Source: Mycobacterium sp. 1465703.0 (GTDB lineage: Bacteria > Actinomycetota > Actinomycetes > Mycobacteriales > Mycobacteriaceae). From it: DNA of 55,088 bases. The number at the start of each line of letters is the position of its first letter. The stretch's first letter is position 1. A model generated the notes under the pieces. That model searched no databases and had not been told where the DNA came from. It saw only the letters and a list, made by a program, of their open reading frames with translations. Shown here piece by piece: positions 34,119 through 45,339 of the stretch. Position numbers and translations under genes: made by a program. The stretch is from assembly GCF_001672975.1 (NCBI RefSeq), contig NZ_LZKU01000171.1:1-55088 (forward strand), read 5' to 3'.

Positions 34119-35333
34119 ATGAGGGAAGCGCCACATGTGCTGGGCATCGTCCTGGCCGGGGGTGAGGGCAAGCGGTTGTATCCGCTGACCGCGGACCGCG
34201 CCAAGCCCGCAGTCCCCTTCGGTGGCGCCTATCGGCTGATCGACTTCGTGCTGTCCAACCTCGTAAATGCCCGGTATCTGCGCATCTGCGTTCTCACCCA
34301 GTACAAGTCGCATTCACTGGACCGTCATATTTCGCAGAACTGGCGGCTGTCCGGCCTGGCCGGTGAGTACATCACGCCGGTGCCCGCACAGCAGCGCCTC
34401 GGCCCGCGCTGGTACACCGGCTCGGCCGATGCGATCTACCAGTCGCTCAATTTGATCTATGACGAAGACCCGGACTACATAGTGGTTTTCGGCGCCGACC
34501 ACGTGTACCGGATGGACCCCGAGCAGATGGTGCGGTTCCACATCGACAGTGGCGCCGGCGCGACGGTGGCCGGCATCCGGGTGCCGCGCAGCGAAGCCAC
34601 CGCGTTCGGCTGCATCGACTCCGACGAGTCGGGCCGCATCCGCGATTTCGTGGAGAAGCCACTGGATCCGCCGGGCACCCCGGATGACCCCGAGGCGACG
34701 TTCGTGTCGATGGGCAATTACATCTTCACCACCAAGGTGCTCATCGACGCGATCCGCGCGGACGCCGACGATGACCACTCCGATCACGACATGGGCGGTG
34801 ACATCATCCCGCGACTGGTCGCTGACGGGATGGCCGCCGTGTACGACTTCAACGACAACGAGGTACCCGGGGCCACCGACCGTGACCGGGCCTATTGGCG
34901 CGACGTGGGGACGCTGGATGCGTTCTACGACGCGCACATGGACCTGGTGTCGGTGCACCCGGTGTTCAACCTGTACAACAAGCGCTGGCCGATCCGGGGT
35001 GAGTCGGAGAACCTGGCGCCCGCCAAGTTCGTCAACGGCGGTTCCGCGCAGGAGTCCGTGGTGGGTGCCGGCAGCATCATCTCGGCGGCATCGGTGCGCA
35101 ATTCGGTGCTGTCGTCCAATGTGGTGGTCGACGACGGCGCGATCGTGGAGGGCAGCGTGATCATGCCCGGCGCCCGGGTCGGCCGCGGCGCGGTGGTGCG
35201 CCACGCGATTTTGGACAAGAACGTGGTTGTCGGTCCCGGCGAGATGGTCGGTGTCGATCTGGAAAGGGATCGGGAGCGCTTCGCGATCAGCGCCGGCGGC
35301 GTGGTCGCGGTCGGCAAGGGCGTTTGGATCTAG
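34119..35333 (+). CDS. glgC: Glucose-1-phosphate adenylyltransferase (ADP-glucose pyrophosphorylase)
   Basis: A 404-residue enzyme making ADP-glucose from ATP and glucose-1-phosphate. It contains [20 protein letters not shown] (nucleotide binding, allosteric Arg/Lys), the PAQQRLG loop, and [10 protein letters not shown] with the catalytic Asp. The glucose-1-phosphate site is in FVEKP, and a C-terminal left-handed beta-helix carries the hexapeptide repeats. Length equals Mtb GlgC. It is divergent from glgM and convergent with the CocE-like gene; no PE14 gene lies between, unlike Mtb. Confidence 0.96.
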   Translation: MREAPHVLGIVLAGGEGKRLYPLTADRAKPAVPFGGAYRLIDFVLSNLVNARYLRICVLTQYKSHSLDRHISQNWRLSGLAGEYITPVPAQQRLGPRWYTGSADAIYQSLNLIYDEDPDYIVVFGADHVYRMDPEQMVRFHIDSGAGATVAGIRVPRSEATAFGCIDSDESGRIRDFVEKPLDPPGTPDDPEATFVSMGNYIFTTKVLIDAIRADADDDHSDHDMGGDIIPRLVADGMAAVYDFNDNEVPGATDRDRAYWRDVGTLDAFYDAHMDLVSVHPVFNLYNKRWPIRGESENLAPAKFVNGGSAQESVVGAGSIISAASVRNSVLSSNVVVDDGAIVEGSVIMPGARVGRGAVVRHAILDKNVVVGPGEMVGVDLERDRERFAISAGGVVAVGKGVWI

Positions 35334-35352
35334 CGTGGCGAACGGGGTAGTG

Positions 35353-35367
35353 CACCGCTGAGCGGTG
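35353..35367. terminator. Short hairpin between convergent glgC and the CocE-like gene
   Basis: CACCGC-TGA-GCGGTG, a perfect 6-bp stem with a 3-nt loop, inside the 46-bp gap. It may end both transcripts; no T-run follows. Confidence 0.4.
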
Positions 35368-35379
35368 GCGCCGTCGGGC

Positions 35380-37071
35380 CTAGCAGGGGATCTCCGGGAT
35401 CAACAGGTGTGCGTCGCGCTGCGGATCCCAATGCAGGGTGATGCGACCCCGCGGCGAACCCGCGTAGCCGCCCGGAAACTGGCCGTACAGTGGGTTTTTC
35501 GGGGCTAACCACCGCCCGGCGACCACCAGTCGCAACTGTTCCCCGGCGCGGAACAACGTCGCCGACGGCCCAAGTGCGACCTCCACCAGGGCCAATTCTC
35601 CGGGGGAGACCGGCCGCGGATCGGTACCGGCGATGACGGGTTCGGCCGGCCGGGACAGTTCGGGATCCAGTGCGCGCAGCGCGACCCGCTGCCACCCGGT
35701 GGTCACCCGATCGCGGCCGTATCCATAGGACCCCTCGAAGCCGACAAACCTTCCGCTGCGCCACTTCTCCACGCCGACGAACAGGTTCGCGTCGTCACAG
35801 CCGCTCAGTTCGACCCACAACCGGGCCGCCATCGGGCCGGTCAGCTCGATGTCTTCGGGCGCGGTCCAGGTGAAAGACGCTGCACTGGACTGTGTTTGGA
35901 AAGTGATACGGCCGGCAGCCGCGGGCGGCTCGGGCGTCAGCGCACCGGCTTCGCCCAGATACAATGGGCGCCAACGCGTGCGGGCCAGCGGCCATTCGGC
36001 TTCTTCACGCACCGCGGTGACGGTGTCGCGATCCTCACGCACTTCCAGGCGCACACTGCGGCGGGCCGAAGCACCGTCCAGCACGTCGCGAAAGAACTTC
36101 AGCTGTTCGGCCAGCGCCGTGTCGGAGTAGAAGGTCGCCCACTTGCCGCCGCGATGCATGTAGAGCCGGGCGTGGTCAGAGCCGCCGTGCACGAATGCCC
36201 GCACCGAACCGCGGCTGTGCAGGTTGTTGTCGGAGAAGCTGCCGCACACCAGCATCGGCACCTTGATCGCCGACAGGTCGGGTGCCAGCGAGCGCCAGAA
36301 CTCGTCGCGCAGCGGGTGGTCGTCCTGCATCCGGGCGAGGTCGTAGCTCTGCCGGGTATCGCGACTCAGGTTGCGCGACCACAACCGGCTGAAGCCGGTC
36401 TCCTGCACGCCACCCGGAAACATCAGGTCGCGGTAGGCATCGGTGAAGCCTTCCCACGGGCAGATCGCCCGCAATGCCGGCGGCCGCAGGGCGGCAACGG
36501 CGTACTGGCTGATCGCCAGGTAGGACACCCCGAGCATGACCACGTTGCCGTCGCTCCACGGCTGTGTGGCGATCCACTGCACCAGGTCATAGGTGTCCTC
36601 GGCTTCCTGGTGAGAGAGCAGGTTTCCGGTGCCGTCCGAATGACCGCAGCCGCGGGAGTCGGCATTCACCACGACGAAACCGTGCGCGGTCCACCAGACC
36701 GGATCCGGTGCCTCCCAACCGGTCAGGGTGGAAAACGCCACCGGCTGTGGCTGGCGTATGACGCGGTATTGCTTCGAGAACGTCGTCTTGCCGCCGCGCG
36801 GGGTCGGCAGGTTGTCCTTGCCGTAGGGATGGATGCTCAGGATGACCGGCCGGGGCGCCGCGTTGTCGCCGCCCGCGCGAAAGACGTTGATGCGCAATAC
36901 CGTTCCGTCTCGCGTGGCAACGGCCACGTCGCGGTCGGCGTGCAGGTCACCGGGTGGATCGGTGACGGTGACGGGGGGTCTGGCGATGCCGCGAATTCTG
37001 TTCAGCGCGTAGCGTAGTGCGCCGCCACGTCGCCACGGACGGTCCAGCGCCGGTGGTCGATTGTGCACCAC
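35380..37071 (-). CDS. CocE/NonD-family serine hydrolase (Rv1215c-like)
   Basis: A 563-residue hydrolase of the X-Pro dipeptidyl-peptidase/cocaine-esterase group. The catalytic Ser is in MLGVSYLAISQY, preceded by VNADSRGCGHSDG. The Asp and His of the triad probably lie in VPMLVCGSFSDNN and LYMHRGGKWATF. The C-terminal jelly-roll domain (ELTGPMAARLWVEL, PLYGQFPGGY) is complete. There is no signal peptide. GTG 37071 is followed by a second GTG; either may be used. It is 15 bp after the methyltransferase-like gene and probably cotranscribed. The physiological ester or peptide substrate is unknown. Confidence 0.86.
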   Translation of the reverse strand: MVHNRPPALDRPWRRGGALRYALNRIRGIARPPVTVTDPPGDLHADRDVAVATRDGTVLRINVFRAGGDNAAPRPVILSIHPYGKDNLPTPRGGKTTFSKQYRVIRQPQPVAFSTLTGWEAPDPVWWTAHGFVVVNADSRGCGHSDGTGNLLSHQEAEDTYDLVQWIATQPWSDGNVVMLGVSYLAISQYAVAALRPPALRAICPWEGFTDAYRDLMFPGGVQETGFSRLWSRNLSRDTRQSYDLARMQDDHPLRDEFWRSLAPDLSAIKVPMLVCGSFSDNNLHSRGSVRAFVHGGSDHARLYMHRGGKWATFYSDTALAEQLKFFRDVLDGASARRSVRLEVREDRDTVTAVREEAEWPLARTRWRPLYLGEAGALTPEPPAAAGRITFQTQSSAASFTWTAPEDIELTGPMAARLWVELSGCDDANLFVGVEKWRSGRFVGFEGSYGYGRDRVTTGWQRVALRALDPELSRPAEPVIAGTDPRPVSPGELALVEVALGPSATLFRAGEQLRLVVAGRWLAPKNPLYGQFPGGYAGSPRGRITLHWDPQRDAHLLIPEIPC

Positions 37072-37086
37072 GCCAATACCGCCGAG

Positions 37087-37761
37087 TTACCAGACGCGCG
37101 GCACCAGCCGGTAGGGCACGCGTTGGGCGTATTCGGGGTAGCCGGGCAACTCCCGGGTGAGCAGCTTTTCCTCGTCCAGGATGCGCAGGATGAGCACGAA
37201 TGTGCCCGGGATGACGAAGAGCAGTCCCCAGTACGAGCCGAGCGCCAGCGGGATACCGATCATCATGATCACGTTTCCGACGTACATCGGGTGGCGTACG
37301 TATCGATAGAGGCCGTTGGAAATCACTGTCTGGCCGGCTTCCACCGTGACCGTGGCGGCGGCGTAGCTGTTCTGCACGATCACCAGCATGGCGATGCCGA
37401 GCCCCGTCGCCACCAGGACGTCGCCGAGCACCGACAGCCACGGCGGTACCGATGACCATCCGAATCGATGGTCGAGTGCGCTGAACACCATCGTCGCGAA
37501 CAGGCCCAGAAACGAGCCGGTGATGATGAACTTCTGAGCCTTCCTGGGTTCGGCTCGTGGTCCCGCACGCATCCGGCGCTGCAGCGCCGCGGGATTGGTC
37601 CGACTCAGGTAGACGGTGGGGACGATGGTGGCCACGGTGAACACGGCGATGAAGAGCCACGCCTGCCAGTAGTGCAGGGTGCCGGCCGGCAGTAGCAGGA
37701 TCAAGATCCACGAGAGAATGCCCCAGATGGACGTCGCCGTTACTCTGATTCCGGTTTTCAT
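37087..37761 (-). CDS. Isoprenylcysteine methyltransferase-like membrane protein (Rv1216c-like)
   Basis: A 224-residue integral membrane protein with about five helices. The C-terminal SAM-binding pattern of the ICMT/phospholipid methyltransferase group is present: LYRYVRHPMYVGNVIM and a later EEKLLTRELPGYPEYAQRVP. Length equals Rv1216c. ATG 37761 is 7 nt after the ABC permease stop, so it belongs to the RaaS-controlled operon. No prenylated-protein substrate is known in bacteria; it may methylate a lipid or small molecule handled by the neighbouring exporter. Confidence 0.82.
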   Translation of the reverse strand: MKTGIRVTATSIWGILSWILILLLPAGTLHYWQAWLFIAVFTVATIVPTVYLSRTNPAALQRRMRAGPRAEPRKAQKFIITGSFLGLFATMVFSALDHRFGWSSVPPWLSVLGDVLVATGLGIAMLVIVQNSYAAATVTVEAGQTVISNGLYRYVRHPMYVGNVIMMIGIPLALGSYWGLLFVIPGTFVLILRILDEEKLLTRELPGYPEYAQRVPYRLVPRVW

Positions 37762-37768
37762 CACGCTC

Positions 37769-39412
37769 CTAGCAATGTAGATCGCGGCGCCGAAAAGCCA
37801 TGACACCCAGAATCGTCAACACTACGTCGATGGCCAGTAGCCACAACAGCGGCACGACGGTGAAATCTGCGCCAATCCGCGGGATGTGGGCGAAGGGTTC
37901 CAGGTCGAGCAGCCACTGCGAGAACCCGGCCAGCGATCCGATCAGATACAGGGCGACGAAGCCGATCAGCACACCCCAGGCCACCGGCGTCAGCCGCGGC
38001 GCAACGCCGAACAATAACACCGTCACCGCCGACAACAGCCACACGGCGGGCAGTTGGACGGCCGCGCTCCCGACGACCATGGACAGCTTGGCGCCGACAT
38101 CGCCGGCCGAGACGCCGTAGACGATGCCGGCGGTCACTCCGCTGGCCAGCATCGCCACCGCGGATCCGGCCAGCGCGGTCACTAAATGGCTTGCCAGCCA
38201 ACGGGTTCGGGACACCGCACCGGCCAGTACCGTTTCGGCTCGCTGGCTAGACTCTTCCTGATGCAACCGCAACGTGAGTGAGATGGCGAACGCGGCGGCC
38301 ACCATGCCCATCATGGCGAACGCAACGGCGATGAAAGCCTGCTCGAGGGCGCTGGTGCCGCCCATCCGTGCGACGATGTCGCGCGCCACGCCGCTGTCGC
38401 CCAGTTCGTCGCCGATACCGTGCACCACGCTGCCGATCAGCAGGCCATACAAGAACAATCCCACGGTCCACAGCAGCAGCGCCGCGCGGTCCAGCCGCCA
38501 GGTCAGCCCGAGGGCGTTACCCAGCGCCGGCGCGGCGACGGCGGGGCCGGGACGTTCCGCGATGAGCCCGGCGCCGACATCGCGGCCGGCGAGCAATCGA
38601 TACGCCAGCACGGTCAGCACACCCGTCGTCACCAGGTGCAGCAGCAGCACCCACCAGCGATCGCCCGCATACGGTTTCACCTGCAGCGACCAGCCCAGCG
38701 GTGACAGCCACGACAGCGTGCCGTCACCGGCGTCGCCGACGGCGCGCAGGGTGAACGCGGCGCCCAGTACGGCGAATGCGGCACCGCGGGCGAACCGGGC
38801 GCTCGGCGAAAGCTGCGCGGTCACCGCGGCAACGGCGGTGAACACCAGGCCAGAGCAGGCCAGCGCCGTCCCGAATGCCAACGATCCGGCGGCCGGGACG
38901 TGAGTGCTCAACAGTCCGGCGGCGCCGATGGCGCCGGTGGCAATCGATGCCCCGAACGACAGCAACAGCGCCGCGCTCAGGCTGGCATAGCGGCCGATGG
39001 CGGTCGAGTCCACCAACTCGGTCCGGCCGTTCTCCTCGTCGGCGCGGGTGTGCCGGATCACGGTGAGAATGACGGCTACCGCGATCAGCACGTGAAACAT
39101 CCCCGCCTTCCAAATGCCCACGGCACCAAGGCTGTTGCTGTAGACCTGACCGTACAGGGCGCGTTGGGCCGGACTGGCCATGATGGAGGCCGCGAACCCG
39201 GTGCGGGCCGCTTCGGTGGGGTAGACCTTCTCGATGCTGCCGACGTACACCGTGGCCAACGGCACCGAGAGCAGCAACACCCATAGCGGCATTGAGACCC
39301 GGTCGCGGCGCAGGTAGAGCCGCAGCATCGCCAGCGTTCCGGAAAAACTCGAACTGCCATGCGGTGCAGGCGATGCCGACGCGAAAGGCCGGTCCAGCGT
39401 TGTGGTGCTCAT
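37769..39412 (-). CDS. ABC exporter membrane subunit (Rv1217c-like)
   Basis: A 547-residue permease with about 12 hydrophobic segments in two halves ([20 protein letters not shown] at the start). It resembles the tetronasin-type multidrug permeases. In Mtb, Rv1217c-Rv1218c form an ABC pump linked to drug efflux and to survival under antimicrobials. The ATG at 39412 overlaps the ATPase stop by 4 nt (ATGA). The final segment ([17 protein letters not shown]) is typical of this permease type. Substrates here are inferred. Confidence 0.9.
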   Translation of the reverse strand: MSTTTLDRPFASASPAPHGSSSFSGTLAMLRLYLRRDRVSMPLWVLLLSVPLATVYVGSIEKVYPTEAARTGFAASIMASPAQRALYGQVYSNSLGAVGIWKAGMFHVLIAVAVILTVIRHTRADEENGRTELVDSTAIGRYASLSAALLLSFGASIATGAIGAAGLLSTHVPAAGSLAFGTALACSGLVFTAVAAVTAQLSPSARFARGAAFAVLGAAFTLRAVGDAGDGTLSWLSPLGWSLQVKPYAGDRWWVLLLHLVTTGVLTVLAYRLLAGRDVGAGLIAERPGPAVAAPALGNALGLTWRLDRAALLLWTVGLFLYGLLIGSVVHGIGDELGDSGVARDIVARMGGTSALEQAFIAVAFAMMGMVAAAFAISLTLRLHQEESSQRAETVLAGAVSRTRWLASHLVTALAGSAVAMLASGVTAGIVYGVSAGDVGAKLSMVVGSAAVQLPAVWLLSAVTVLLFGVAPRLTPVAWGVLIGFVALYLIGSLAGFSQWLLDLEPFAHIPRIGADFTVVPLLWLLAIDVVLTILGVMAFRRRDLHC

Positions 39413-40371
39413 GACAGCGCCCTGGCTTCATCGCGGCCGTGCCGACCGTCGCCGCCTGAGGTGCCTCCGGACGTGTCATAGTGGCGCAGGAAAAGCTCTT
39501 CGAGCGTGGGCGGCTGGCTGACCAGACTGCGCACTCCGGCATCGCCGAGCACGCGGATGAGCTCACCCAGGCTTTCGCTGTCGACCTGAGCGCGCAGCGT
39601 GTTGCCTTCGACACTGACGTCCTCAACACCCTTGATACGCCGGAGATCGCCTGGATCGCCGGTCATTTCGGCCTTGATCGAGGTGCGGCTCAGGTGCCGC
39701 ATCGAGTTCAGTGAACCGCTTTCGATCGTCTTGCCGGCCCGGATGATCGTCACCCGTTCGCACAGCGCTTCCGTTTCGGCCAGGATGTGGCTGGACAACA
39801 ACACCGTCGTGCCCCGGTCGCGGGCCTGCGCCACGCACTGCTGAAACACGTTCTCCATCAACGGGTCCAGACCGCTGCTCGGCTCGTCCAGCAGCAGCAG
39901 CCTGGCGTGCGAGGAGAACGCCGAAATCAGCGAGACCTTTTGCCGGTTGCCCTTGGAATACGTGCGCGCCTTCTTGTGCGGGTCCAGATCGAAGCGCTCG
40001 ATCAGTTCGGCGCGGCGCTTCTTGTCGATGCCGCCCCGCATGCGGGCCAGCAGGTCGATGGTCTCGCCGCCGGTCAGCGACGGCCACAGCGTCACATCGC
40101 CGGGAACGTAGGCGATGTGACGATGCAGGGCGACGGACTGGGTCCACGGGTCGCCGCCGAGCAGTCGCACACTGCCGCCGTCGGCCTTCACCAGGCCCAG
40201 CAGGATGCGGATCGTCGTCGACTTCCCGGCGCCGTTGGGTCCGAGGAAACCATGCACTTCCCCTTCCCGCACGGTGAGGTCCAGGCCGTCCAGCGCCCGC
40301 ACCGCACCAAAATTCTTGGTGAGACCGCGGATCTCGATGGGCGCAACACCGGTCGAGTTTTCAGTTGGCAT
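39409..40371 (-). CDS. ABC exporter ATP-binding subunit (Rv1218c-like)
   Basis: A 320-residue ATPase of the drug-resistance (DrrA/CcmA-like) group. Walker A is [10 protein letters not shown], the Q-loop follows, the signature is the variant YSKGNRQKV, and Walker B is [13 protein letters not shown] with the H-loop in LSSHILAE. The C-terminal extension ([20 protein letters not shown]) is the usual DrrA-type domain. Its ATG lies 11 bp inside the end of the upstream raaS gene, so it is translationally coupled to the regulator. Partner is the permease at 37769-39412. Confidence 0.93.
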   Translation of the reverse strand: MPTENSTGVAPIEIRGLTKNFGAVRALDGLDLTVREGEVHGFLGPNGAGKSTTIRILLGLVKADGGSVRLLGGDPWTQSVALHRHIAYVPGDVTLWPSLTGGETIDLLARMRGGIDKKRRAELIERFDLDPHKKARTYSKGNRQKVSLISAFSSHARLLLLDEPSSGLDPLMENVFQQCVAQARDRGTTVLLSSHILAETEALCERVTIIRAGKTIESGSLNSMRHLSRTSIKAEMTGDPGDLRRIKGVEDVSVEGNTLRAQVDSESLGELIRVLGDAGVRSLVSQPPTLEELFLRHYDTSGGTSGGDGRHGRDEARALS

Positions 40372-40999
40372 CAGATTCTCCTTGATCTTCAGCGGCCAGG
40401 AATGCGTCGTACATGGTCCGGTCGGTCAGCAGTCCCTCGGTGTAGACCTCGAGCGCGGGCAATATCATGTCGCGCGAGTAGTCGCGCAGCACCGCACGCA
40501 AATCTGTTGGTGTTTCATGCATTTGGATGTAGAGAAGGAAGCCGCCGCCGCCGGTGATCGCCAGATATCTGGCCCTGGCCTCGGGGTCACGACTGGGCTT
40601 GATCGTCCCGGCGCGCACACCCTCGTCCATGTATTCCTTGGCGTTGTCAATCATCCTGCGCCACAGCATGTTCGCCAGATCCCCACCGGCCTGCATGCTG
40701 CGCACCAGATACGCCATCAACGGCGCGTACTCTTCGATCTCGGCCAACTGGGCGAACCAGGTGGCCGGCTCGTTGGATTGCAGCGCTTCGGACTTGGTGC
40801 CGCGGATCGTTTCGGCGATGTAGTCCTCGCAGGCTTTGCGCAGGCCCTTCTTGGAGCCGAAGTGGTGGATGACCAGCGCCGCGCTCACGCCGGCCGCTTC
40901 GGCGATGGCGCGCAGCCCGACACCGAACCCGTGCTGGCCGAATTGCTCGATGGCCGCATCTCGGATGCGGGCGGCGGCCGTCAGGTCGGCTGAACGCAT
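40361..40999 (-). CDS. raaS: TetR-family repressor of the drug exporter (RaaS-like)
   Basis: A 212-residue TetR protein; the HTH is [20 protein letters not shown] then [10 protein letters not shown]. It heads the exporter operon and matches Rv1219c, known as RaaS, which represses the pump genes and itself and responds to fatty-acid-type ligands. ATG 40999 lies 7 nt after TAGCGT (41007-41012), a leaderless start. Three CTGAAC/GTTCAG half-sites surround the start region and probably form the operator (see 40988-41027). Confidence 0.88.
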   Translation of the reverse strand: MRSADLTAAARIRDAAIEQFGQHGFGVGLRAIAEAAGVSAALVIHHFGSKKGLRKACEDYIAETIRGTKSEALQSNEPATWFAQLAEIEEYAPLMAYLVRSMQAGGDLANMLWRRMIDNAKEYMDEGVRAGTIKPSRDPEARARYLAITGGGGFLLYIQMHETPTDLRAVLRDYSRDMILPALEVYTEGLLTDRTMYDAFLAAEDQGESDAN

Positions 41000-41027
41000 G
41001 TTCAGTACGCTAAACGCACGTTCAGCC
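40988..41027. promoter_or_regulatory. Inverted repeats over the raaS promoter, candidate RaaS operator
   Basis: GGCTGAACG (40988-40996) and CGTTCAGCC (41019-41027) are perfect 9-bp complements. A third half-site GTTCAG at 41000-41005 makes CTGAAC-4-GTTCAG with the first. The raaS -10 (41007-41012) and start codon fall inside, so a bound TetR dimer would block initiation. Assignment to RaaS is by position. Confidence 0.55.
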
Positions 41028-41120
41028 TGCAGTCAAGGAAGGCGCGCGTCAAGAATTCGTAAAGGTGTGGGCGGAGGCGAAGAAGTCGCGTGAAAAGGTC
41101 GCGGTGAAAAAGGCGGCGAA

Positions 41121-41789
41121 TCAGTCGCGGACGGCGGCCAGAATGCCGTCGCCGAGCGGCACCAGCGCCGGGGTGAGCCGCTCGTCCTCGGCGATCAGGC
41201 GGGCCGCCTCCCGCACCGCGACCACCTCGGCGTCGCGGGCCGCCGGGTCGCCGGCCCGCCCGCCCAGCGCGGCCCGGTGCACCACGATGATGCCGCCGGG
41301 TCGCAGCAGCCGCACGCCCTCGACGACGTAATCCGGCTGATCGATCGGGTCGGCATCGATGAACACCAGGTCATAGGACTCGTCGGCAAGCCGGGTGAGC
41401 ACCTCCTGGGCGCGGCCACCTATCAGTCGGGTGCGCGACGGACCGATGCCGGCTTCGGCGAACGCCTGCTTGGCCAGCCGCAGGTACTCCGGCTCGATGT
41501 CGATCGTCGTCAAGACACCGTCGTCGCTCATCCCGGACAGCAACCACAACCCGCTGACGCCTGCGCCGGTGCCGACCTCGGCGATGGCCTTGCCGCCACT
41601 CAGCTTGGTCAGCAGGCTCAGCAACGCCCCCACAGTCGGCGTCACCGCGCCCGCACCGATGTCCATGGCCCGCTCGCGGGCGGCGGCCAGCAACGCGTCT
41701 TCCGATATCGAGCTCTCCGCGTGCGCGAAGAGCGCTTCGGCCCGGCTGGGCGCCGTCTGGCCGGGAGCTTCTGCGTCGGTGCCGTCCAT
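41121..41789 (-). CDS. SAM-dependent O-methyltransferase, class I (Rv1220c-like)
   Basis: A 222-residue catechol-O-methyltransferase-like protein. The SAM motif I is [15 protein letters not shown], motif [16 protein letters not shown], and the metal-binding acid is in [20 protein letters not shown] 41789 agrees with Rv1220c (215 residues) and lies 6 nt after TACGCT (41796-41801), so it is probably leaderless. It is separated from raaS by 121 bp containing the raaS promoter. The methyl acceptor is unknown. Its upstream region is shared, divergently, with sigE. Confidence 0.9.
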   Translation of the reverse strand: MDGTDAEAPGQTAPSRAEALFAHAESSISEDALLAAARERAMDIGAGAVTPTVGALLSLLTKLSGGKAIAEVGTGAGVSGLWLLSGMSDDGVLTTIDIEPEYLRLAKQAFAEAGIGPSRTRLIGGRAQEVLTRLADESYDLVFIDADPIDQPDYVVEGVRLLRPGGIIVVHRAALGGRAGDPAARDAEVVAVREAARLIAEDERLTPALVPLGDGILAAVRD

Positions 41790-41930
41790 GCCCGCAGCGT
41801 ATTCCAATTCGCCGCGCGGTCCGACAGGCGCGCCTGAATCCGATCGCGGCGACACGCCCAACCGGGCGTATGCGTTTAAGGTCACCCCGCGGTGGATATC
41901 TCCTGCACAGCGCAGGTAACGATACGGTTT

Positions 41931-41969
41931 CTCAGGTTCAGCTCAGACTGTTCATATACCGCACATACT
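41931..41969 (+). promoter_or_regulatory. sigE promoter with MprA-like direct repeat
   Basis: CTCAG occurs at 41931-41935 and again at 41942-41946, 11 bp apart, in a TTCTCAGGTTCAGCTCAG context that resembles the loose direct-repeat box bound by MprA. MprA is a known activator of sigE in Mtb. A CATACT hexamer (41964-41969) 17 bp beyond the second repeat could be the -10, giving a short leader to ATG 41991. CCTGC-5-GCAGG at 41902-41916 is a further small dyad. Confidence 0.4.
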
Positions 41970-41990
41970 CCGGTAGGCGACGGTAGCCCT

Positions 41991-42746
41991 ATGGATCACG
42001 GAGGGCGTGGGACCGGGAATACCGATTGGGAACCGCCTGTTGTCGCCAGTGACGAAGTGCCGCTGTTCGGCGCACCTGATTCGGAGGATTCGATCATCAC
42101 CACGCTTCTCAGCCCGTCCAGCATGTCTCATGCGCAGGAACTCCCCGCCGATGTGTGGGTGGAGCCGTCCGACGCGCTGCAAGGCACCGCGGTCTTCGAC
42201 GCGACCGGAGACAAGGCGGCCATGCCGTCCTGGGACGAGTTGGTGCGCCAGCATGCCGACCGGGTCTACCGGCTGGCATACCGGCTTTCCGGCAATCAGC
42301 ACGACGCCGAGGATCTCACTCAGGAGACCTTCATTCGGGTCTTCCGGTCGGTGCAGAACTATCAGCCGGGAACGTTCGAAGGCTGGCTGCACCGCATCAC
42401 CACGAACCTCTTCCTGGACATGGTTCGCCGGCGCTCGCGCATCCGGATGGAAGCGCTGCCCGAGGACTACGAGCGGGTGCCCGCCGACGAGCCCAACCCT
42501 GAGCAGATTTTTCACGACTCGCGGTTAGGGCCTGACCTGCAAGCCGCACTGGACTCGCTGCCGCCGGAGTTCCGTGCCGCGGTCGTGCTGTGCGACATCG
42601 AAGGTCTGTCCTACGAGGAGATCGGCGCCACCCTGGGCGTCAAACTCGGCACTGTACGCAGCCGCATCCACCGCGGACGTCAGGCGTTGCGGGACTATCT
42701 GGCCGCGCACCCCGACCACGACGCTTTGCGCGCTCAGTCGGCCTAA
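41991..42746 (+). CDS. sigE: ECF sigma factor SigE
   Basis: A 251-residue extracytoplasmic-function sigma factor for envelope, heat and oxidative stress. Region 2 runs [20 protein letters not shown] to [10 protein letters not shown], and region 4 runs [20 protein letters not shown] to [10 protein letters not shown]. Both are almost identical to Mtb SigE. The N-terminal 65 residues are variable. Mtb sigE is known to use several starts; ATG 41991 is chosen, but the frame is open to 41892, and an internal ATG (MSHAQELP) is also possible. The anti-sigma factor RseA is encoded 130 bp downstream. The promoter carries an MprA-like repeat. Confidence 0.96.
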   Translation: MDHGGRGTGNTDWEPPVVASDEVPLFGAPDSEDSIITTLLSPSSMSHAQELPADVWVEPSDALQGTAVFDATGDKAAMPSWDELVRQHADRVYRLAYRLSGNQHDAEDLTQETFIRVFRSVQNYQPGTFEGWLHRITTNLFLDMVRRRSRIRMEALPEDYERVPADEPNPEQIFHDSRLGPDLQAALDSLPPEFRAAVVLCDIEGLSYEEIGATLGVKLGTVRSRIHRGRQALRDYLAAHPDHDALRAQSA

Positions 42747-42876
42747 CCACCGACCGCCCGTCTAACGTTCGGGCAGCTATTCAGCGGCTTTGTGGCCTTG
42801 CCCTCGGTATTGCGTCCTCGCTCGCGCTACATTCGAATAAGGCGGGATTAAGAAATTGAGTGGCGAGGAGCTGGTG

Positions 42877-43272
42877 ATGGCCGATCGAGGACATGTGTTC
42901 CGCCGCGCGTTCTCCTGGCTCCCCGCTCAGTTCGCCTCCCAAAGCGACGCACCCGTCGGCGCCCCGCGCCAATTCGGCTCCACCGAGCACCTGTCCGTCG
43001 AAGCGATCGCGGCGTTCGTCGACGGCGAGCTGCGGATGAACGCCCACCTGCGGGCCGCGCATCATCTCTCGCTGTGCGCTCAGTGTGCGGCCGAGGTCGA
43101 CGGCCAGAGCCGGGCACGGGCGGCGCTGCGTGATTCGCGACCCATCCGGATCCCCAGCACGCTGCTAGGCATGCTGGCTGACATTCCCTACGATTCGCCC
43201 GACGGCTCCTCCGCACAGCCATCCGACCGGTTCGCGGACCCTGACGGCCCTGACCGGCGCAAGCGCCGGTAG
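42877..43272 (+). CDS. rseA: Anti-sigma factor RseA (zinc-associated ZAS type)
   Basis: A 131-residue anti-sigma factor that holds SigE inactive until it is phosphorylated and degraded or its zinc site is oxidised. The ZAS motif is clear: His in STEHLSVEAIAAFVDGEL and the HHLSLCAQC triad. The N-terminus HVFRRAFSWLPAQFASQSDA is highly conserved. ATG 42877 is set by the GAGGAG site at 42865-42870; a TTG at 42856 and a GTG at 42874 are less likely. The C-terminal tail is about 20 residues shorter than Mtb RseA. The 130 bp before it hold a TACATT hexamer (42829-42834) that might give rseA its own promoter. Confidence 0.94.
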   Translation: MADRGHVFRRAFSWLPAQFASQSDAPVGAPRQFGSTEHLSVEAIAAFVDGELRMNAHLRAAHHLSLCAQCAAEVDGQSRARAALRDSRPIRIPSTLLGMLADIPYDSPDGSSAQPSDRFADPDGPDRRKRR

Positions 43273-43374
43273 TTCGTGGCGACCAACGGCGCGCCGTGGA
43301 TACTAGGGTGGACACGGACAGCGCCGGTGCCGCGTATTTCGCCCGGTAAAGGCCCGTCTCGAGCGCTCAAGTAG

Positions 43375-44906
<1,532 letters not shown>

Positions 44907-44907
<1 letters not shown>

Positions 44908-45323
44908 TGTTCGGCAGCCTGAGCTGGGAGCACATGCTCGTCCTCGTGGTGGTCGGGCTGGTGGTCCTGGGGCCGGAGCGGCTGCCGGGCGCCATCCGCT
45001 GGACGTCGAACGCCTTGCGTCAGGCGCGTGACTACCTCAGCGGCGTGAGCAGTCAGCTGCGTGAGGACCTCGGGCCCGAGTTCGACGAGCTGCGCGTCCC
45101 GCTCAGCGAGCTGCAAAAGCTGCGAGGCATGACACCACGTGCGGCACTGACCAAGCACTTGCTGGACGGTGACGACTCGTTCCTGACCGGCAGCTTCGAC
45201 AAACCGGTGAGCTCAGCTTCGCCGGAGACTCCGCACCCGGCCCCGCCTGCGGCCAACGGGCAGACGCCGGTGGTCGAACACCCGGCTGGCGGCCGCACGC
45301 CGTTCGACACCGACGCGACCTGA
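44907..45323 (+). CDS. tatB: Twin-arginine translocase subunit TatB
   Basis: A 138-residue Tat component. The N-terminal membrane helix ([20 protein letters not shown]) includes the conserved Glu-Pro kink region GPERLP, followed by an amphipathic helix ([20 protein letters not shown]) and a proline-rich tail. With TatC it recognises twin-arginine signal peptides. Length is close to Mtb TatB (131). It overlaps htrA by one base and should be cotranscribed with it. The next gene, mrp, is convergent 16 bp away; Mtb genes Rv1225c-lpqX are absent at this point. Confidence 0.93.
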
Positions 45324-45339
45324 CCGCTCGGCCGCGTTC

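Noticed and set aside
32996..34204. 402-codon minus-strand open frame overlapping glgM
   Set aside because: It is an alternative frame of glgM with an Arg/Gly-rich sequence and no homology that I recognise.
42747..42876. A separate small gene between sigE and rseA
   Set aside because: No frame with a ribosome site and conserved content was seen; only a possible TACATT promoter hexamer.
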